DNA from: Rhizobium sp. ZPR4
GTDB lineage: Bacteria; Pseudomonadota; Alphaproteobacteria; Rhizobiales; Rhizobiaceae
Length of the DNA: 64,000 bases
Reading direction: 5' to 3'
Assembly (NCBI RefSeq): GCF_040215725.1
Contig: NZ_CP157968.1
Coordinates: forward strand, 1,054,001 to 1,118,000
The translations under genes and the position numbers were made by a program. The notes under the pieces were generated by a model. It made no database searches. It saw only the letters and a list, made by a program, of their open reading frames with translations, and had not been told where the DNA came from. Shown here piece after piece: positions 8,305 through 17,430 of this stretch (positions are counted from its first letter, which is position 1; each line of letters opens with the position of its first letter).

Positions 8305-9237
8305 ATGAAGCGGATTCAATACTATCAATACGGCGGCCCGGAGCAGATGAAACTCGAAAACTTCGAGCTTCGGCCGCTGGGCAAGGGCGAGATGGCGGTG
8401 AAGGTGAATTTCGCCTCCGTCAATCCGATCGACTGGAAAGTGCGCAGCGGCTATCTGAAGATAATGACCGGCAAGAAGTTCCCGCGCGCCATGGGCAGCG
8501 ATATCTCCGGTATCGTCACGGCGGTCGGACCCGGTGTCACCCGCTTCAAGCGTGGCGATGCGGTCTTCGGTTCCGTCAGGATTCAGGACGGTGGTGCGCT
8601 CGGCGAAGCAGCCATCGCTCCGGAAACCTTCCTCGCGAAGAAGCCGGATTCCCTCTCCTTCGAGGAAGCGGCCTGTCTCGGCACGCCGGGTGTCACAGCC
8701 TGGAACGGTATCGTTGACAAAGCCAAAGTAACCGCTGGCCAGCACGTTTTCATCAATGGATGTGCCGGTGCGGTCGGCGAGGCCGCCGTGCAGTTGGCAT
8801 TGGCCCTTGGGGCGACGGTTGCCGGAAGCTGCAGCGCAAGTGCCGTGCTGCGCATGGCCGATCTGGGTGTGAAGCCGTTGTTCGACTATCGCACCACCGA
8901 TCTTTCGGGGATCAGAGACCGCTTTGATGTGATTTACGACACGGCCGGCACAATGGACACGGGTACAGCCTACGGCCTTTTGCGGTCCGGCGGTGTGTTT
9001 CTGGACATCAATCCGACACCAGGCAAGTTCGTCCGTGCGATCTTCAGCCGCAAGCTGAAGCCGATTGTCTGTACCGCCCGCGCGGATGTTCTCGACGGAA
9101 TTGCCGAAGCCGCCGAAAGGGGCAAGCTACGACTTCCGATCGGAGAGATCGTGCCGCTGAGTGATGCAATCCGCATCATCACGGCACTGGAAAGCGGCCA
9201 CAAGGCCAACGGAAAGGTCCTCGTCCGCATGGATTAG
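8305..9237 (+). CDS. Medium-chain dehydrogenase/reductase, quinone-oxidoreductase-like
   Basis: 310 residues of the zinc-free MDR branch. The N-terminal GroES-like domain (MKRIQYYQYGGPEQMKLE; VNPIDWKVRSGYLK at about 35-50; GSDISGIVTAVGPGVTRFKRGDAV at about 60-85) is followed by a Rossmann domain with VFINGCAGAVGEAAVQLALALGA (about 150-170) for NADPH. No structural-zinc cysteine cluster is seen. Such enzymes reduce quinones or alpha,beta-unsaturated carbonyls. It lies between the NTF2-like gene and a YafY regulator, all on the plus strand; a strong hairpin separates it from the regulator. Substrate unknown. Confidence 0.87.
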   Translation: MKRIQYYQYGGPEQMKLENFELRPLGKGEMAVKVNFASVNPIDWKVRSGYLKIMTGKKFPRAMGSDISGIVTAVGPGVTRFKRGDAVFGSVRIQDGGALGEAAIAPETFLAKKPDSLSFEEAACLGTPGVTAWNGIVDKAKVTAGQHVFINGCAGAVGEAAVQLALALGATVAGSCSASAVLRMADLGVKPLFDYRTTDLSGIRDRFDVIYDTAGTMDTGTAYGLLRSGGVFLDINPTPGKFVRAIFSRKLKPIVCTARADVLDGIAEAAERGKLRLPIGEIVPLSDAIRIITALESGHKANGKVLVRMD

Positions 9238-9243
9238 GACGAG

Positions 9244-9279
9244 TCATGCTCCAGTCCCACCGCATGGGCTGGAGCATGA
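9244..9279. terminator. Strong stem-loop between the dehydrogenase and YafY genes
   Basis: Eleven-base perfect arms TCATGCTCCAG (9244-9254) and CTGGAGCATGA (9269-9279) with further pairing in the loop. There is no U-run after it, so it may weaken rather than end transcription into the regulator gene, or be a fragment of the palindromic repeats common in rhizobia. Confidence 0.55.
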
Positions 9280-9298
9280 TGAGTCGAAGGATAGGGTT

Positions 9299-10000
9299 AT
9301 GTCCCAGAGTCAGCGATTGTTCGATATCCTTCAGATCCTCCGCCGTCATCGGCAGGCGGTTTCGGGGACTTATCTGGCGCAGCAAACGGGTGTCTCGCTG
9401 CGGACCATCTATCGCGATATCATTCTTCTGCAGTCCATGGGGGCGGAGATCGAAGGCGAGGCTGGCTTCGGCTATGTGCTCAAGCCCGGTTTCATGCTGC
9501 CGCCGCTGATGTTCTCCGAGGAGGAGATCAAGGCGATCGCGCTCGGCGTGCAATGGGTGAGCCGCCAGACCGACGACGAGCTGTCGTTCGCCGCCCAGAA
9601 TGCGCTTGCCAAGATCGAGGCTGTGCTCCCCTCGGAATTGCGCCATAAGCTCAATGACACTGACTTCCATGTTTCCTATCCGTCACGGAAGGACGAGGCG
9701 ATCGACCTCAAGATCCTGCGTAAGGCCATGCAGCAGCAAATGAAGCTGCGCATCGTGTACAAGGACGGCAAGGGGGCGGATACCGACCGGGTCATCTGGC
9801 CGATCGGGATCGCCTTTGCTGAAACGATGCGCGTCATTGCCGCCTGGTGCGAACTGCGTCAGGATTTCCGGGCGTTCCGAACCGATCGCATCCAGCAGGC
9901 GGAACTATTGGCGGATCGCTATCCCGGCCAGCGCCGCGATCTCTACGGGCAATGGCGCGCGCAGGTAGCCGAGGAGCGGGCTAGGGCCGCAATGTCCTGA
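9299..10000 (+). CDS. YafY-type transcriptional regulator (DeoR-like HTH plus WYL domain)
   Basis: 233 residues. A winged helix-turn-helix at about 1-60 (RLFDILQILRRHRQAVSGTYLAQQTGVSLRTIYRDI) is followed by a linker and a WYL-type ligand domain from about 130 (LRIVYKDGKG, then RVIWPIGIAFAETMRVIAAWCELRQDFRAFRTDRI). ATG 9299 places the HTH at the N-terminus; an in-frame ATG 46 codons upstream lies inside the previous gene and the hairpin. It is a good candidate regulator of the adjacent NTF2-like and dehydrogenase genes (inference from position). Confidence 0.87.
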   Translation: MSQSQRLFDILQILRRHRQAVSGTYLAQQTGVSLRTIYRDIILLQSMGAEIEGEAGFGYVLKPGFMLPPLMFSEEEIKAIALGVQWVSRQTDDELSFAAQNALAKIEAVLPSELRHKLNDTDFHVSYPSRKDEAIDLKILRKAMQQQMKLRIVYKDGKGADTDRVIWPIGIAFAETMRVIAAWCELRQDFRAFRTDRIQQAELLADRYPGQRRDLYGQWRAQVAEERARAAMS

Positions 10001-10137
10001 GGTGATGGATCTGCAGGCACGTATGGCCAGCCACTCGCATGCTGACATTCCCTGTCAGGTGGCCGCGGTAGGCTTGCGAGTGACGATGCATGCCCGTCGG
10101 CAAGGTGCTACAACAACAATCAGACGAGCAGGGGAAT

Positions 10138-10440
10138 ATGGTCGCTTACTACATGATGTGGAATCGAGATTCCGCGCATCCTGAGTCCCTCAAACGCTAC
10201 ACGGAACAGGCCGCCGCCTCGGTCGAGTTCTACGGCGGTAGGTTCGCATCTCTCTGCGGAAAGCTCGAGAGTGCCGACGGCGCAGATCTCGAACATTAGG
10301 TGATCGCCATCGAGTTCCCATCCATGACCATCGCTCGGGAATGGTATGCATCTTCGCAGTATGAAGCCGCCAGAAGTCTTGCCTCGATGCTGCTAGGCTT
10401 CAACGTGATGTTTCTGGATAGTGTCGGCGACGGGAGATGA
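10138..10440 (+). pseudogene. DUF1330 family gene interrupted by an in-frame amber codon
   Basis: From ATG 10138, preceded by AGGGG, the frame encodes a DUF1330-like protein of 100 residues if read through. The first half has VEFYGGRFASLCGKLE, the second VIAIEFPSMTIAREWYASSQYEAA, which is the hallmark IEFPS...A..WY..S.EY segment of the family. A TAG at 10297-10299 splits the two halves at the site where the family has a charged or aromatic residue before the VIEFP strand, consistent with a TGG-to-TAG or CAG-to-TAG point mutation. DUF1330 proteins are small alpha/beta-barrel dimers of unknown function. Confidence 0.8.
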
Positions 10441-10539
10441 ACTCCATGTTTGACCGGGACGCCTTTCGAGAGCCGGAATCGAAGCGACCTTCGAGGCACC
10501 AAGAACGTCTCGTCTTGATCTACACGGGTCTGACAGACA

Positions 10540-11964
10540 CTACCATCCGCGCTTGAACTCTACACCAACGTAATTCGCATCGCGGCCGCCAGCACGTCGC
10601 AGGGCATCACCGATCGCAAAATGCACCGCCTCTAACGCTAGCGAAGTCGTGCGGTCTACTGTCCAGTCGAGTCGTATCTGCCCGTAGCTTCCGGTATAGG
10701 CACCAGGGCGTCCGGCGGTGTTCGGCACAGGAACTGCGGGATAGGTATAGATCGCATCCGCCGTGTTCTCGCGCCACTGAGCCGCCGCAGCGAGCATGAC
10801 CTTCACTGACGAGGTGGGATATAGCGTGAGCGAAGGCTTCACATGGACGAGATTGGAGTAGCCCGTGTATCCCGCGAGCATAAGATATGCTCCGTTGGGA
10901 AACAGCGGATTGAAGGTGCCGAAATTGCCCCCCTCCGATTTGCTGTCGCCGGATGCAGCATCGATTTGAATGCCCAGTCTGGGCGTCCAAGGCGCGTCGG
11001 CAAATGTGTAGCCTGCAATACCTCCGAACGCCCAGGCCTCAATATGGCGAGAACCTATACGGCCCGTTTGGTTCATTGCCTCCAAATCCCAATCGATGTG
11101 ATTGTCACGACCGGCGACACGCACGTCGAAAATGTCCCGGCGCTCATCGCCTGATGCATTTGCATAGCGACCGCCTGCCTGAGTGAATTTTGCGTAATAG
11201 GCGCTAATGCTTGTGGTGTCGGAGAGTTTGCGCTCGACGCGCATGCCCGCGAATGTCTGCTGACCGACGCTGCTATAGTCGTCGAACGCCGCATCGTCTC
11301 GTACTTGCACCGGAAGACTGTATAAGAGTTCAAAGCGCCAAGGGCCGGTTTCGTACTCTGTCCAGGCGCCGTCGTAGGACTGGCGAACGTTGGGGCCGTC
11401 ACGAACAGATACGAAGCGTTGCAGGTCGAACCCGATTTGCTGACGTCCAAGTCTCAGCCTCAGCGTTCCATCCCCTACGGGCTCCGTAACGGCAATGAAG
11501 GCCTGCTCCAGATCCAGACGATTTTGGTCGATCGGCAGCGGCACGCTCTTCCAAGGCGCGAAATCGCTCTGGAGCTGCAAGAAGAGCTGCAGCTGATCTG
11601 CGACGTGGAGGTCGGCATGAAACTCGTTGCGGCTGAGAGGATAGTTCTGGCTTCGATTCCCACCGATACCAAAGCCTTGCGCATTGTTGGACTCGAACCG
11701 GTCACGCGTGTCTGCGCCGAAAGAGAGATAGGTCTGCGGATCGGCATCGGAGAGGGGGATATATTTGAGCTTGTCGAGCGGTTCACGCGCAGCGCGCGGA
11801 TCGGCGAGCACCGCCCAATCTTCCTGCCAGCGGTTGAACATGATAGCGGGGCGCAAGGCAATAGGCTCCTGGCTTTGGTCTTGAGCAGATGCTGTGTGTG
11901 GAACTGCGAGCGCACACAGGACATATAGAGCAAGTGTGGCTCCGTCAGCGCTTCTCAACGACAT
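10540..11964 (-). CDS. Alginate-export-family outer-membrane porin
   Basis: 474 residues. The N-terminus (SADGATLALYVLCALAVPHTASAQ) is a Sec signal peptide with an AXA-type cleavage site near residue 27. The rest is beta-rich with alternating patterns, many aromatic belts (FELLYSLPVQVRDD, SISAYYAKFTQAGG) and a C-terminal GVEFKRGW that suits an outer-membrane barrel. It matches the alginate_exp family (PF13372), which in other bacteria exports polymers or admits small acids. Start 11964 keeps the signal peptide at the N-terminus; ATG 12012, inside the cytochrome gene, is an alternative. As last gene behind iorB, iorA and cytochrome c, it may admit the substrate of that periplasmic oxidase (inference). 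Confidence 0.78.
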   Translation of the reverse strand: MSLRSADGATLALYVLCALAVPHTASAQDQSQEPIALRPAIMFNRWQEDWAVLADPRAAREPLDKLKYIPLSDADPQTYLSFGADTRDRFESNNAQGFGIGGNRSQNYPLSRNEFHADLHVADQLQLFLQLQSDFAPWKSVPLPIDQNRLDLEQAFIAVTEPVGDGTLRLRLGRQQIGFDLQRFVSVRDGPNVRQSYDGAWTEYETGPWRFELLYSLPVQVRDDAAFDDYSSVGQQTFAGMRVERKLSDTTSISAYYAKFTQAGGRYANASGDERRDIFDVRVAGRDNHIDWDLEAMNQTGRIGSRHIEAWAFGGIAGYTFADAPWTPRLGIQIDAASGDSKSEGGNFGTFNPLFPNGAYLMLAGYTGYSNLVHVKPSLTLYPTSSVKVMLAAAAQWRENTADAIYTYPAVPVPNTAGRPGAYTGSYGQIRLDWTVDRTTSLALEAVHFAIGDALRRAGGRDANYVGVEFKRGW

Positions 11965-11981
11965 CTTAGGCCGCTCGATTT

Positions 11982-12593
11982 TCAAGGGCAGGGGGACCCA
12001 GCCTTGGCCCACGCCCGCGTCGCGGCGACAAAAGCGTCGTGACTAATGGGAGGCGTTTGGCGTTGGGTGCCATCCGCGCGCTTGCCGGGTGACCAGGCCC
12101 ACAAGACGAGTGCCTCGGTCGCGTTGTGCTCGACAAGCTGTTCGGCGCTGCGATGACCGTTTCTGGTTTGGTCATTCATCAGGGCACAGAGTTCACGACT
12201 GGTCATCGGCACGCCCGGTGCGCGTTCCCATTGCATCGACAGCGGCGCCAAGTGCCAGCCCGGAGCGCCTGGGACTCCGGATGCGTCGGAATTGGTGTCG
12301 TGGTGGCACATCGCGCATTGGGAGCCGGGCACACCGTGTCCCTCAGGCCCGCGCACCACTTCGAAATTATGCCGATGGCGATCGTCGCCCTGGCGGGGGA
12401 AGTTCGTCTGCGTATGACAGTTGGAGCAGCGCGGGCTCATCATGACAGATTCCATCACCCGCCATTGCGCCAAACCGTCTTCCCGCTTGGCGGACGGAGA
12501 TGGCGCGGCCACAGCGGCGATCGCCACGGCAATGGCGCTGATGGCGCACGCGCCAAAGACCCCGTGTGCGAAAGAATACCCGAGAGAGGTCAT
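11982..12593 (-). CDS. Periplasmic dihaem cytochrome c, electron acceptor of the molybdenum hydroxylase
   Basis: 203 residues with an N-terminal hydrophobic segment (about 8-30) acting as signal or anchor and two haem-binding CxxCH motifs, CSNCH near residue 56 and CAMCH near residue 95. A third conserved feature is a methionine- and histidine-rich segment between them. The ATG at 12593 overlaps the iorA stop by four bases (ATGA), which ties it to that operon. In related operons the cytochrome takes electrons from the iron-sulfur subunit and passes them to the respiratory chain. An ATG 23 codons upstream lies inside iorA and is less likely. Confidence 0.85.
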   Translation of the reverse strand: MTSLGYSFAHGVFGACAISAIAVAIAAVAAPSPSAKREDGLAQWRVMESVMMSPRCSNCHTQTNFPRQGDDRHRHNFEVVRGPEGHGVPGSQCAMCHHDTNSDASGVPGAPGWHLAPLSMQWERAPGVPMTSRELCALMNDQTRNGHRSAEQLVEHNATEALVLWAWSPGKRADGTQRQTPPISHDAFVAATRAWAKAGSPCP

Positions 12594-13051
12594 GGCTTGC
12601 CCTTCGCTGCGAGGTCTGCCGCAGTGTGGATGGCCGGACGCACTCGCGAATAGGTCCCGCAACGACAGATGTTGGTGATGCTCTGGTTGATATCCTCATC
12701 GCTTGGATGAGGAACCTTGAGGAGAAGTGCGGCCGCTGACATGACCATCCCGGATTGACAGTAGCCGCATTGGGGAACTTGATGCTTGACCCATGCGACC
12801 TGCACCGGATGCGACCGGTCCGGCGAGAGGCCCTCGATCGTGGTGATACGCTTGCCTTCGAGGAGCGCGGCCGGATAGGTACAGGAGCGCACGGATTCGC
12901 CATCCACATGGACCGTGCACGCACCGCATGCGCCGATGCCGCAGCCGAACTTCGTTCCGGTAAGCCCGACCAGCTCTCGAATGACCCAGAGCAGTGGTTC
13001 GTCGGGAGGAGCGTCAATATCGACGTCACGGCCGTTTATGGTGAATTTCAT
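12590..13051 (-). CDS. iorA: Isoquinoline 1-oxidoreductase-like [2Fe-2S] subunit
   Basis: 153 residues with the two iron-sulfur sites of xanthine-oxidase-family small subunits: the plant-type cluster CGIGACGAC...C (about 38-60) and the second cluster CGYCQSGM ... CRCGTY (about 98-135). [13 protein letters not shown] is the usual N-terminus. It carries electrons from the molybdenum subunit to the cytochrome. It has no export signal of its own and would cross the membrane folded with IorB, which has a twin-arginine signal. It lies 20 bp behind iorB and overlaps the cytochrome gene by four bases. Confidence 0.9.
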   Translation of the reverse strand: MKFTINGRDVDIDAPPDEPLLWVIRELVGLTGTKFGCGIGACGACTVHVDGESVRSCTYPAALLEGKRITTIEGLSPDRSHPVQVAWVKHQVPQCGYCQSGMVMSAAALLLKVPHPSDEDINQSITNICRCGTYSRVRPAIHTAADLAAKGKP

Positions 13052-13071
13052 GATCGAGGTTCCCGTCGTCG

Positions 13072-15270
13072 TCAGGCAAATTGCAAATTGTTTCGGGATA
13101 AGGGCATGGTGCGAAGACGCTTTCCGCTCGCCGCAAAAATCGCATTGGCGAGTGCGGGAGCGGTCACGACCGGGCTGACTTCGCCCATCGCTCCGAGTGG
13201 TCCACCGCTCTCAATGAATTCGGTAATGAGTTCCGGGCATTCGCCAAGATAAGGCATGGCATACGTGTCGAAGTTGGTTTGACGGACTGCACCGTCCGCG
13301 AAAGTCACCTCTGACTTGCAGCCCGCCAATCCGAATACGGTGCCGCCTTCGATGTTGGCCCTGGCGATCCCCGGATCGAACACCCGGCCCGGATCAGCGA
13401 CGGACGTGACCCGCTCGACCTTTACCTCATTGCCACGCACATGGACCTCAATCACCTGAGCGATCAGTGTTCCGAATGCGAGTGCAAATGCGAGGCCCCG
13501 GCCGTGGCCCTTCGCAAGGGGCTGGTTCCAGGAGCTGAGTTCGGCCGCGCGATCGAGGACCTTCAACGCCTTGGCGTTGGAACGCAAAAGTTGCCGCCGG
13601 TAGGCGTAGGGGTCCTGCTTCGCCAGGCCAGCCAGTTCGTCGATGAAGCTTTCGAAGGCGAATATATTCGGCCCATAGCCAGTTGTTCGCATGACCGACG
13701 TGGGAACATCCGTTTCCAGCAGATGAAAATCCACTTGGCGATGGTCGATCGCATAAGGGGTTTCCTTCATGCCCTCGATGCAGAACGGATCGATATGGGT
13801 CTTCTTGATCTCATCGATCATCATGGGATTGCACAGACTGATAATGGTCGGCGATACCACGCGGGCGACGATTGCCTCCGGCAAGCCATTCGGCTCAAGT
13901 GCCGCTGTCAGTTTCACCATCGTCGCGGGACGATAGCCGTCCCTGCGCATGTCTTCTTCACGGTCCCAGAGGACCTTGACCGGGGCCTTTACCGCTTTGG
14001 AAATCAACGCCGCCTGGACGATGAAATCGGCGAGCGAACGCCGGCCGAACGCGCCGCCCATGTAGGGCGTCCGGTTCACTTCCACCTGTTCGCCTTTGAG
14101 CCCAAGTGCAGCCTGCAATGCATACCACGCGAGGTTCTGACCTGCCGTCGGCGCCCACACCACGCAATGATCGTCCGTCACATGCGCGACCGCGTTCATC
14201 GGTTCCATCGTCGCGTGGGCAAGGAATGGGTTCTCGTAGTCCTGTTCCACCGTCTTTTTCGAGGCGGCGATGCGCGCAGGAGCCTGCCCCTCGTCAACCG
14301 CAGTCGCGAAGGGTCCGGTGTCGAGGCGGGCCTTGTATTCAGTGCCCAGAGCCGGCGTGTTTGCCTTCGCGGTGGAGGACGCGGGCTCATGGATGCTTGT
14401 CTCGGCCTTAAGCATGGCACTACGGGCATGCCAGTAGGTGTCCGCGACAACAGCAAAGCCTCCCTCGACAGGCACGACCGCGACGACACCTGGCATCCGC
14501 AGCAATGCATCGCGGTTGTTAAGGTCGAGCACTGATCCGAAGGCCGCCCCGGTGCGCACCGCGGCGTTCAGCATGCCGGGTACCCTGAAATCGATCCCGA
14601 AAACGGCTGATCCATCGACCTTGGCGGGAACGTCGACCCGAGGCACCTCTCGTCCGACCAGCTGCAGCTCGGCGTCTTGCTTGAGCATTGGCTTTTCCGG
14701 CGGCGTGATTTTCGCCGCCGCCGCCGCCAGCTCTCCGAAGGTCGCGCGTTTTCCACTCGAAGCGTGGACGATAAAGCTCTTCTCGGCGGCCAGTTCCGAA
14801 GCCGGAAGTCCCCATGCCTGGCTCGCCGCCGCCATCAGCATTTCGCGAGCGCTCGCGCCGACCGTGCGCATGATGTCGTAGAAGACCTGGATGCTCATGC
14901 TGTTGCCGGTGAACATCCATTTGAACAGCGGATTGGCGTAGGCAGGATCATAGGGCGCCGTTTCCAGCCGGACGTTCGACCAGTCGGCACCGAGTTCATC
15001 GACGAGTACCGCGGGGAGAGTGGTACTGATGCCCTGGCCGATTTCGGCCTGGCTGACGATGACGGTCACTGTATTGTCGGATTGAACCCGTACCCATGCA
15101 TTGAGAGCGACTTCGCCGGCAGGCGCCCGAGTAGTTGCGGCTCCGATCAGCTTCGCTGCCTTTACGGAGGATGAAAGACCCAGCATGAATCCGCCCGCCA
15201 TCAACGCGGTACACTGGATGAAACGGCGCCGGTCGAGTTGAATAGCGTCAGTCGAAGGAGTGTCGAGCAT
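13072..15270 (-). CDS. iorB: Isoquinoline 1-oxidoreductase-like molybdopterin-binding subunit
   Basis: 732 residues, about the usual length. A twin-arginine signal is at the N-terminus ([20 protein letters not shown], about 13-33). Molybdenum-cofactor motifs include [33 protein letters not shown] and, near the C-terminus, [22 protein letters not shown] with the catalytic glutamate. The family hydroxylates N-heteroaromatics or oxidises aldehydes in the periplasm with water as oxygen donor. Paired with iorA and a cytochrome, this is a periplasmic dehydrogenase; the true substrate may be an aldehyde rather than isoquinoline. A TetR gene diverges from it across about 410 bp. Confidence 0.9.
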   Translation of the reverse strand: MLDTPSTDAIQLDRRRFIQCTALMAGGFMLGLSSSVKAAKLIGAATTRAPAGEVALNAWVRVQSDNTVTVIVSQAEIGQGISTTLPAVLVDELGADWSNVRLETAPYDPAYANPLFKWMFTGNSMSIQVFYDIMRTVGASAREMLMAAASQAWGLPASELAAEKSFIVHASSGKRATFGELAAAAAKITPPEKPMLKQDAELQLVGREVPRVDVPAKVDGSAVFGIDFRVPGMLNAAVRTGAAFGSVLDLNNRDALLRMPGVVAVVPVEGGFAVVADTYWHARSAMLKAETSIHEPASSTAKANTPALGTEYKARLDTGPFATAVDEGQAPARIAASKKTVEQDYENPFLAHATMEPMNAVAHVTDDHCVVWAPTAGQNLAWYALQAALGLKGEQVEVNRTPYMGGAFGRRSLADFIVQAALISKAVKAPVKVLWDREEDMRRDGYRPATMVKLTAALEPNGLPEAIVARVVSPTIISLCNPMMIDEIKKTHIDPFCIEGMKETPYAIDHRQVDFHLLETDVPTSVMRTTGYGPNIFAFESFIDELAGLAKQDPYAYRRQLLRSNAKALKVLDRAAELSSWNQPLAKGHGRGLAFALAFGTLIAQVIEVHVRGNEVKVERVTSVADPGRVFDPGIARANIEGGTVFGLAGCKSEVTFADGAVRQTNFDTYAMPYLGECPELITEFIESGGPLGAMGEVSPVVTAPALANAIFAASGKRLRTMPLSRNNLQFA

Positions 15271-15683
15271 AGGTTTGATTCCGCCGGATTTCAGCAGAAA
15301 CTACGGACGTCAAACGCGCTGCCGGAGCGCCACCGAACTCCATAGTCCTCTGCCCTTGAAGGAATCTTATAGTCAGGAACCCCAGCTATCAGTGGTGATA
15401 AGTTTTCCCCATCAGGTAGATTGGAGATCTACGATAAATGGCGATGGAGCTCTTCGTTGCTGAACTGAAACATGCTCGATGTCTACTGCGATCATAGACG
15501 CATTTGATGGTTTCTGTGAATGATTTCAGTCGTTTGGCGGGCAGATTCGGCTAGTCGCCCGTTCGAATTCCATCAAGAGCAAAATAGCGGGGCGTGGATG
15601 CTACACGACACCAAGCAGCGATAACGAATACTGCCCTCGCAAAAATTGTTTACCTAGGAGTACATAATTGCTATCGGTTGTTT
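15271..15683. other. 413-bp divergent control region between iorB and the TetR gene
   Basis: No gene is recognised. It should hold the promoters of iorB (minus) and the TetR gene (plus). A 10-base motif GTACATAATT at 15660-15669 lies just upstream of the TetR start and recurs inverted upstream of the next gene (see 16299-16308). Confidence 0.45.
15660..15669. promoter_or_regulatory. Candidate TetR operator, copy 1
   Basis: GTACATAATT lies 14 bp before the ATG of the TetR gene. Its exact reverse complement occurs at 16299-16308, just upstream of the following short-chain dehydrogenase gene. Sharing by both genes suggests autoregulation and control of the neighbour, but this is inferred from two copies only. 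Confidence 0.4.
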
Positions 15684-16262
15684 ATGGCTAGACCGTTCGA
15701 ATTTGACCCCGATACAGCGATTGACAGAGCAATGGAGGTGTTCTGGCAAAAGGGCTATGCGAGCACCACCCCACAGGATTTGTTAGAGGCTGCCGGTATA
15801 GGAAAAGGCAGTTTTTACAACTACTTCAAAAGCAAACATCACATGTTCGAACTGTGCCTGGAGCGGTATCGCGCTTCTCAGGCCGAGGCGTTGGTAGAGT
15901 TTCTGAAGCAGCCGATATCGGCTAGGGCCAAGCTGAAAGGTGCTCTGGAGCAGCTCATCAAGTTCGATCTGGACGGGCCTGTGAGGAAGGGTTGCATGGC
16001 GGTTAACGCGGCCGCCGAATTGGCCGCATCGGACGAAAGCGCGCTCCGCATTGTCCAGGCAATGTTTAACAGGACGGAGGCCGCCCTGGTGAAGCTGATC
16101 GGGGAGGGCCAGGCGGCGGGCGAGTTCCGCAGCGATATAGATGCGGTTTCGCTGGCGAGCCTGTTGTTGACAACTATCGTTGGTTTGCGGATTGCCGGAT
16201 TGGTAGCCGACACCCCGGACAGGCTTGAACGCGCGATCGAAACGGCTCTTCGTCTCCTCTGA
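15684..16262 (+). CDS. TetR/AcrR-family transcriptional regulator
   Basis: 192 residues. The N-terminal HTH is FDPDTAIDRAMEVFWQKGYASTTPQDLLEAAGIGKGSFYNYFKSKHHMF (about 5-55), the canonical TetR pattern, followed by a helical ligand and dimer domain with LIKFDLDGPVRKGCMAVNAAAELA. This matches the subgroup often found beside short-chain dehydrogenases and quinone-stress genes. ATG 15684 is chosen because MARPFEFDPD is the usual start of the subgroup; the ribosome site is poor, and an upstream in-frame start at 15594 adds 30 unconserved residues. Likely targets are the SDR gene downstream and perhaps iorB. Confidence 0.87.
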   Translation: MARPFEFDPDTAIDRAMEVFWQKGYASTTPQDLLEAAGIGKGSFYNYFKSKHHMFELCLERYRASQAEALVEFLKQPISARAKLKGALEQLIKFDLDGPVRKGCMAVNAAAELAASDESALRIVQAMFNRTEAALVKLIGEGQAAGEFRSDIDAVSLASLLLTTIVGLRIAGLVADTPDRLERAIETALRLL

Positions 16263-16298
16263 AAACTAGCGGGAATCTAAATCGAAATTAGCACGCAT

Positions 16299-16308
16299 AA
16301 TTATGTAC
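16299..16308. promoter_or_regulatory. Candidate TetR operator, copy 2
   Basis: AATTATGTAC, the exact reverse complement of the motif at 15660-15669. It overlaps the palindrome CATAATTATG (16296-16305) between the TetR gene and the SDR gene, about 25 bp before the SDR start. Confidence 0.4.
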
Positions 16309-16332
16309 CCAAAGCTACAGAAAGGAATGAAT

Positions 16333-17114
16333 ATGAAACTCGGCCTCGAAGGCAAGACGGCGATTGTAACCGGAGCGAGCCGCGGCATTGGGCTGGCAAC
16401 GGTCAAGGTGCTCGTGCAGGAAGGCGTCAAGGTTTTTGGCGCGGCCAGGACTGTGACACCGGAGCTACTGGCGCTAAGCCCTGATGCTCTTGCGGTGGAC
16501 CTGTCCAGCGCAGAAGGGGCGCCGAAGCTTATGGCTCACATTTCCAGCCGGTCCGATCGCATTGATATTCTCGTCAACAATGTCGGTGCAGGTGATGCAG
16601 TCGCCCTTGGCGGATTCCTTGATGTCACCGACGAGCAATGGCACGCCAATCTCGATATCACCCTGATGAGCGCCGTATGGATGAGCCGCGCTGTATTGCC
16701 AGCACTGCTTAAAAGTCGGGGTGCGATGATCAACGTATCGTCGATCAACTCGAAAGTGCCATCGGCCGGGCCTATAGCCTACACTACGGCAAAACCGCGC
16801 TGACAGCATTTAGTAAATCGCTTGCAGAGGAGTTCGGCCCTCAAGGCGTGCGGATTAACACGGTATCACCAGGCGCGGTGCGCACGTCGCTTTGGGAGGG
16901 GGCGGACAGCTTCGGCAGCACGGTTGCAGCCGCCTTCGGTGTCACTCACGAGGCGCTTTTATCTGAAATACCTGCTCGTTTCCAAATGACAAGCGGTAGG
17001 ATCACCGAAGCCGACGAGGTGGCCAACCTGATAGCTTTCCTTGCTTCCGACAGGATTCCGAATGTAGTCGGCGCTGACTACGTCATCGACGGCGGCACGC
17101 TCAAGGCACTCTGA
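16333..17114 (+). pseudogene. Short-chain dehydrogenase/reductase gene with a one-base frameshift
   Basis: Both halves belong to one classical SDR. From ATG 16333 (AGAAAGGA seven bases upstream) come the TGxxxGxG cofactor loop (VTGASRGIG), NNVG and INVSSINS, then the catalytic Tyr in YTTAK. The frame then reaches TGA at 16801. In the next frame, from about 16794, the protein continues as TALTAFSKSLAEEFGPQGVRINTVSPG and ends with the normal C-terminus VVGADYVIDGG at 17114. The break falls in an AAAA run (16791-16794); one more A would restore YTTAKTAL. It is either a real frameshift or a homopolymer sequencing error. Confidence 0.85.
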
Positions 17115-17430
17115 AAATACGGTATCATGAAGATAAGAGACAAGTATGTCGTAGGTCAGGTGTTCTGAGGCTTGGTTGATCTTCATTTCATTCTCACTGA
17201 GTGCGCGATTTTTGCTTTTTTTACCGCAATGCTCGCCAGTTCAAGGAAATGGCGGAAGAAATCTTGTAAACCGTAGACTCAGCGGTCCATCTTATTTGTG
17301 TGTCGTTCCTCGAATTGAACGCAGCCAACTGTTTTTCATTGATGAAAAACATCCTGCAGATTTGGCTGTTTATCACTCAGGCATATCTCCCTATGTCTGC
17401 CTGCAACGGTAGATGCTCGTGGAGGATGAC
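17115..17430. other. 316-bp intergenic region, no gene recognised
   Basis: AT-richer than its neighbours and without a supported open frame. It should contain the promoter of the aldo/keto reductase at 17431. I see no strong terminator behind the SDR gene. Confidence 0.45.

Noticed and set aside
828..10299. Amber codons as a recoded sense codon (UAG read-through)
   Set aside because: Several intact genes in the window end in TAG (for example the stop at 52382-52384), and the two interrupted genes are easily explained by mutation. No recoding element is seen.
13441..14535. Long plus-strand open frame of 364 codons
   Set aside because: It runs antisense inside iorB and has no recognisable domain; iorB on the minus strand has full family motifs. 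It is a GC-rich shadow.
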